This document shows positions 61,277 to 64,000 of a stretch of 64,000 bases of DNA, one piece after another (position 1 is the first letter of the stretch; each line of letters starts with the position of its first letter). The notes beneath the pieces are model-generated. The model was not told the origin of the DNA. It did no database searches and saw only the letters and a program-made list of their open reading frames with translations. The stretch spans positions 1-64,000 of the forward strand of contig NZ_FRCX01000005.1 in NCBI RefSeq assembly GCF_900143065.1, given 5' to 3'. The DNA comes from Duganella sacchari (lineage in GTDB: Bacteria; Pseudomonadota; Gammaproteobacteria; Burkholderiales; Burkholderiaceae_D). Made by a program: the position numbers and the translations under genes.

Positions 61277-63268
61277 TCAGTTCACCTTCGCCAGTGCGCC
61301 CTTGAGCGTCAGCATCGCGCCAGCTTCCACCGTTTGCGTGGCGTCCGCCTTGCTGTTGATGATAGGCGCCTTGTTATCCATCTGCACACCGCCCTGGTTG
61401 AGCATCTTCATGCCAGCCTTGTTGGTCAGGTTGGTGCCGGCTTCGCTGGTCAGTTCCGTGCCGCCCTTGATCGAAAACGCGGTGCCGGACTTCGCGGCAA
61501 AAGCGGTGCCGGCTTCCTGCGTGACGCCGGCACTGGATTTGATGCTGATGTCGCCAGTGACGGTGATCGTCAGCTTGCCGTCGATGGTCAAGGCATAGTC
61601 ACCGGCGACCTTGTGCGTGAACTTGCCGCTGTTGGTATGCGTTTCATCGCCGGTCACGGTGATGTCGCGCGTACCTTTGACGTTGTGCGTCTCCTTCCCT
61701 TTTTGTACATCCACCGTACGGTCGCCTTCCTGCAAGGTGTGGATCTCCGCACCTTTCTTGATGGTGGTGGTCAGTGCGTTTTCGATCTCGGTCAGCATGT
61801 CCTTTTGCGCGTGCATATACAGCTGCTCCGCATCCTTCTTGTCCTCAAAGCGCAGCTCATTGCCTGCCGCGCCCTGCTTGGACGACCAGGTCCGCATGAT
61901 GGTTTGCGTTTGATTGGCAGGCAGCTCGGCAGGCAGTGCGTTCTCGCCGTTGTAGACGCATCCCGTCACCATCGGCCGTTCCGGATCGCCGTTGAGATAG
62001 GTGACGACCACCTCCTGGCCGACGCGTGGCAGGAACAACGCACCAAAGCCCTTGCCCGCGACCGATTGCGCCACGCGCAGCCAGGTCGAGCTTTTATCGT
62101 CCTTGGCGCCGTCCCGGTCCCACGGAAACTGTACCTTGATGCGTCCCCACTTGTCGGTCCATATTTCTTCGCCGCTCGGACCGACCACCAGCGCCGTCTC
62201 GCAACCTACCGCGCGCGGACGTGGCGTCTGTACCGGCGGCCGGAAGGGCACGGCGGACGGGAAGGCCTCGAACGAATTGGAATACAGATCATCGCGCGCG
62301 GTGTGATGCACGCGGCGCAGCACAAACGCGGCATTGAGCGTATCGACGAAATGCCCGGACAAGGTGAATTTGCTGCCCGCGCTGAACGGATAGCAGTAAC
62401 TATCGCCACGCAGGATCTCCGCGCCGACCTGGCTGGCTTCCACGCGCAGCTTGGCGATCGCGTTGGCTGCCGCGACGGCGAGGTGGCCGGTCGCAAATTC
62501 GTACACAGCACCGTTGCCGGTGGTGGCGGAATGCGTGCCTTCCAGCGAGGTGCTGGGGTTGATGAAGTCATAGTCGTTGACAGTCGATTTCTTGATGGCG
62601 ATGCGGTTTTCATACGCGAAGCGCGAGACGGTATCGATTTCATTGCTCATCCCAGTATGCGGGAAGAAGCGCACTTTGGCTGCGCCATCGCAATCGGCAA
62701 AGTTGGACGATGCATCGCCCAGTACCATCGTATGTCCGCTACTGCTGAACGTGAAGAAGTAGAAGATGCCGGCCTGCTCCATCAGACGGCTGATGAAGTC
62801 AAACGCCGTCTCATCGTACTGCACCACGTAATCCAGCTTGTCATAGGTCTGCGTCAGCTTGTCGTCAAAGGTGATGCCGAAATCGCCCAGCACTGCCTTG
62901 ATGATCTCCGCGACAGATTTGGCCTGATAGATTTTGCGGTCGCGCGATAGCGTCAGCAGCCAAAGCATGGGCACGACTTCCGCTTCATAGGTCGAGAAGT
63001 CCTGATCGAAGCCACCTTGTATGAAGCGGGAGACGATGCCCGTGATATAGCGCTTGCTGCCGCCTTCCACATTCAGCGTCACCGTCATGTTCTTGCCGAC
63101 CACTGTGGCGGCACTCAGACCGGCGTTAGCTGAGCGCATGTACAGGCTAAACTTGAACAGTTCGGAGATGCCTTCGCTGCCCTCGACCGCATCAAGCAGC
63201 AGGTCGTTATCGCCAAATGGCGACGTGAGCGAGAGCAGGCCGCCCGGCTGTTCAAACCCGGTCCTCAT
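61277..63268 (-). CDS. vgrG: Type VI secretion tip protein VgrG (TssI)
   Basis: A 663-residue VgrG, the spike trimer. The gp27-like N-terminal domain spans roughly residues 1-370, the OB-fold/gp5 region includes WGRIKVQFPWDRDG and VAGKGFGALFLPRVGQEVVV, and a beta-helix/DUF2345 region at about 470-640 carries repeated VTG/IKG units. There is no extra toxin domain at the C-terminus, so this is a structural VgrG. Its ATG overlaps the clpV stop (ATGA). Confidence 0.92.
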   Translation of the reverse strand: MRTGFEQPGGLLSLTSPFGDNDLLLDAVEGSEGISELFKFSLYMRSANAGLSAATVVGKNMTVTLNVEGGSKRYITGIVSRFIQGGFDQDFSTYEAEVVPMLWLLTLSRDRKIYQAKSVAEIIKAVLGDFGITFDDKLTQTYDKLDYVVQYDETAFDFISRLMEQAGIFYFFTFSSSGHTMVLGDASSNFADCDGAAKVRFFPHTGMSNEIDTVSRFAYENRIAIKKSTVNDYDFINPSTSLEGTHSATTGNGAVYEFATGHLAVAAANAIAKLRVEASQVGAEILRGDSYCYPFSAGSKFTLSGHFVDTLNAAFVLRRVHHTARDDLYSNSFEAFPSAVPFRPPVQTPRPRAVGCETALVVGPSGEEIWTDKWGRIKVQFPWDRDGAKDDKSSTWLRVAQSVAGKGFGALFLPRVGQEVVVTYLNGDPERPMVTGCVYNGENALPAELPANQTQTIMRTWSSKQGAAGNELRFEDKKDAEQLYMHAQKDMLTEIENALTTTIKKGAEIHTLQEGDRTVDVQKGKETHNVKGTRDITVTGDETHTNSGKFTHKVAGDYALTIDGKLTITVTGDISIKSSAGVTQEAGTAFAAKSGTAFSIKGGTELTSEAGTNLTNKAGMKMLNQGGVQMDNKAPIINSKADATQTVEAGAMLTLKGALAKVN

Positions 63269-64000
63269 GGCTGGCCTCTCATTGGATTATCGCGGAAGAC
63301 ATAGGCAAACTGCTCATCCACGCCGACACTCATGTGTATCGCACTGAATGGCTTCTGCATCGACATCCGCTCCAGCACCAGCGACGACAGCAAGGGCAGC
63401 ACGGTCTGCGTCAGGATGAAGTCGATATTACGGGCGCCACTGTCCACCTCCGTGCAACGCGCGGTGACGACCTCCGTTACCCGGTCATCCCAGGTAAACC
63501 GGGCGTTGTGGTTTTCCGCGAAACGCGCTGCCAGCTTGGCTAGTTTCAGATCGACGATATTGCTGATCTGCTCATCGCCGAGCGGGTAATACGGAACCAG
63601 CACCAGGCGGCCAAGGAAGGCGGGGCTGAACTGGCGCAGCAAGGCCGGGCGCAGCTGCTCAATCAGCTCGGTCACTTCGGGACGTTTGCCGTTGGCGCAC
63701 GCCTGGGTGATGACGTCCTGCGCGGCATTGGAAGTCAGCAGGATCAGTGTGTTCTTGAAGTCGATGGTGATGCCTTCGCCGTCCTCCATCGTGCCTTTGT
63801 CGAATACCTGGAAGAACAGCTCCAGCACATCCGGATGCGCCTTCTCCATTTCGTCCAGCAGGACCACGCAGTAAGGGCGGCGGCGCACGGCCTCCGTCAA
63901 CACGCCGCCTTTGCCATAACCCACATATCCGGGCGGTGCGCCTTTCAGGCTGGAGATGGAATGTGCCTCCTGGAATTCGGACATATTGATGGTGACCATA
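63265..64000 (-). CDS. tssH: ClpV/TssH AAA+ ATPase, C-terminal part (cut by window edge)
   Basis: At least 245 residues from the end of a ClpB-type AAA+ protein, with the start beyond 64000. The visible part is the second ATPase domain: SSLKGAPPGYVGYGKGG pore loop, Walker B VVLLDEMEKAHPDV, sensor 1 LILLTSNAA and an Arg finger region RQFSPAFLGRL. In T6SS operons this is ClpV (TssH), which disassembles the contracted sheath. Position next to vgrG supports that over ClpB. Confidence 0.88.
   Translation of the reverse strand, partial: MVTINMSEFQEAHSISSLKGAPPGYVGYGKGGVLTEAVRRRPYCVVLLDEMEKAHPDVLELFFQVFDKGTMEDGEGITIDFKNTLILLTSNAAQDVITQACANGKRPEVTELIEQLRPALLRQFSPAFLGRLVLVPYYPLGDEQISNIVDLKLAKLAARFAENHNARFTWDDRVTEVVTARCTEVDSGARNIDFILTQTVLPLLSSLVLERMSMQKPFSAIHMSVGVDEQFAYVFRDNPMRGQP

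Overview
This window is a GC-rich betaproteobacterial chromosome segment. Gene content (type VI secretion, a PEP-CTERM protein, xylFGH, DUF3422, CYTH-CHAD, gluQ, class I fumarase) suggests an Oxalobacteraceae member of the Massilia/Duganella/Janthinobacterium kind. The family-level assignment is an inference from gene content, not from a marker gene.

Regions. (1) 1-5.3 kb: ordinary genes (VanZ-like, a SlyB-like lipoprotein, TraB/GumN, a luciferase-like flavin oxidoreductase, an MFS exporter), ending in a 90-bp near-perfect palindrome. (2) 5.36-14.94 kb: a two-armed locus. Five small exported proteins on the minus strand all carry a bacteriocin-leader-like motif just after a Sec signal peptide. 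They diverge from a plus-strand operon coding a C39-family peptidase, a FapF-like outer-membrane barrel, a FadL-like barrel, a DUF2059 protein, an AraC-type regulator, and a protein that fuses an MshEN-type (c-di-GMP-binding type) domain to a domain like the exported subunits. The set resembles the poorly characterised Acinetobacter 'fil' clusters and the Pseudomonas Fap amyloid machinery. It ends in a second, 94-bp perfect palindrome that shares its outer ends with the first. (3) 15-33.3 kb: housekeeping and metabolism (M28 peptidase, GluQ-RS, CYTH-CHAD, LysE, LysR, a HAD protein lacking its catalytic residues, NDH-2, DinB, DUF3422, hydrolases, an amidase-family protein, the xylose ABC transporter).

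(4) 33.4-41 kb: accessory material. It holds a coiled-coil membrane protein, a lipoprotein, a PEP-CTERM protein, an orphan two-gene operon, uridine kinase, and then about 2 kb of low-GC debris (a DUF4145 pseudogene, an orphan gene, an IS3 remnant) lying between tRNA-Ser and an imperfect copy of part of that tRNA. (5) 41-47.7 kb: acetyl-CoA synthetase, a YqhA-family protein, fumarase, glutamate racemase, tRNA-His, a CheY-like receiver. (6) 47.7-64 kb: a tightly packed minus-strand type VI secretion operon: clpV (cut by the window edge), vgrG, a MORN-repeat protein, a DUF4280 PAAR-like protein, tssJ-like, tssK, tssL, tssM, a formyltransferase-like gene and tssA. Between the PAAR-like gene and tssJ sit a small membrane protein, a solute-binding protein and two SDF-family symporter homologues that have lost the usual substrate-binding signatures.

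The two strongest candidates for undescribed biology are the C39/leader-motif secretion locus with its MshEN fusion (5.4-14.9 kb) and the substrate-binding-protein plus degenerate-symporter module built into the T6SS operon (56.3-60.1 kb).
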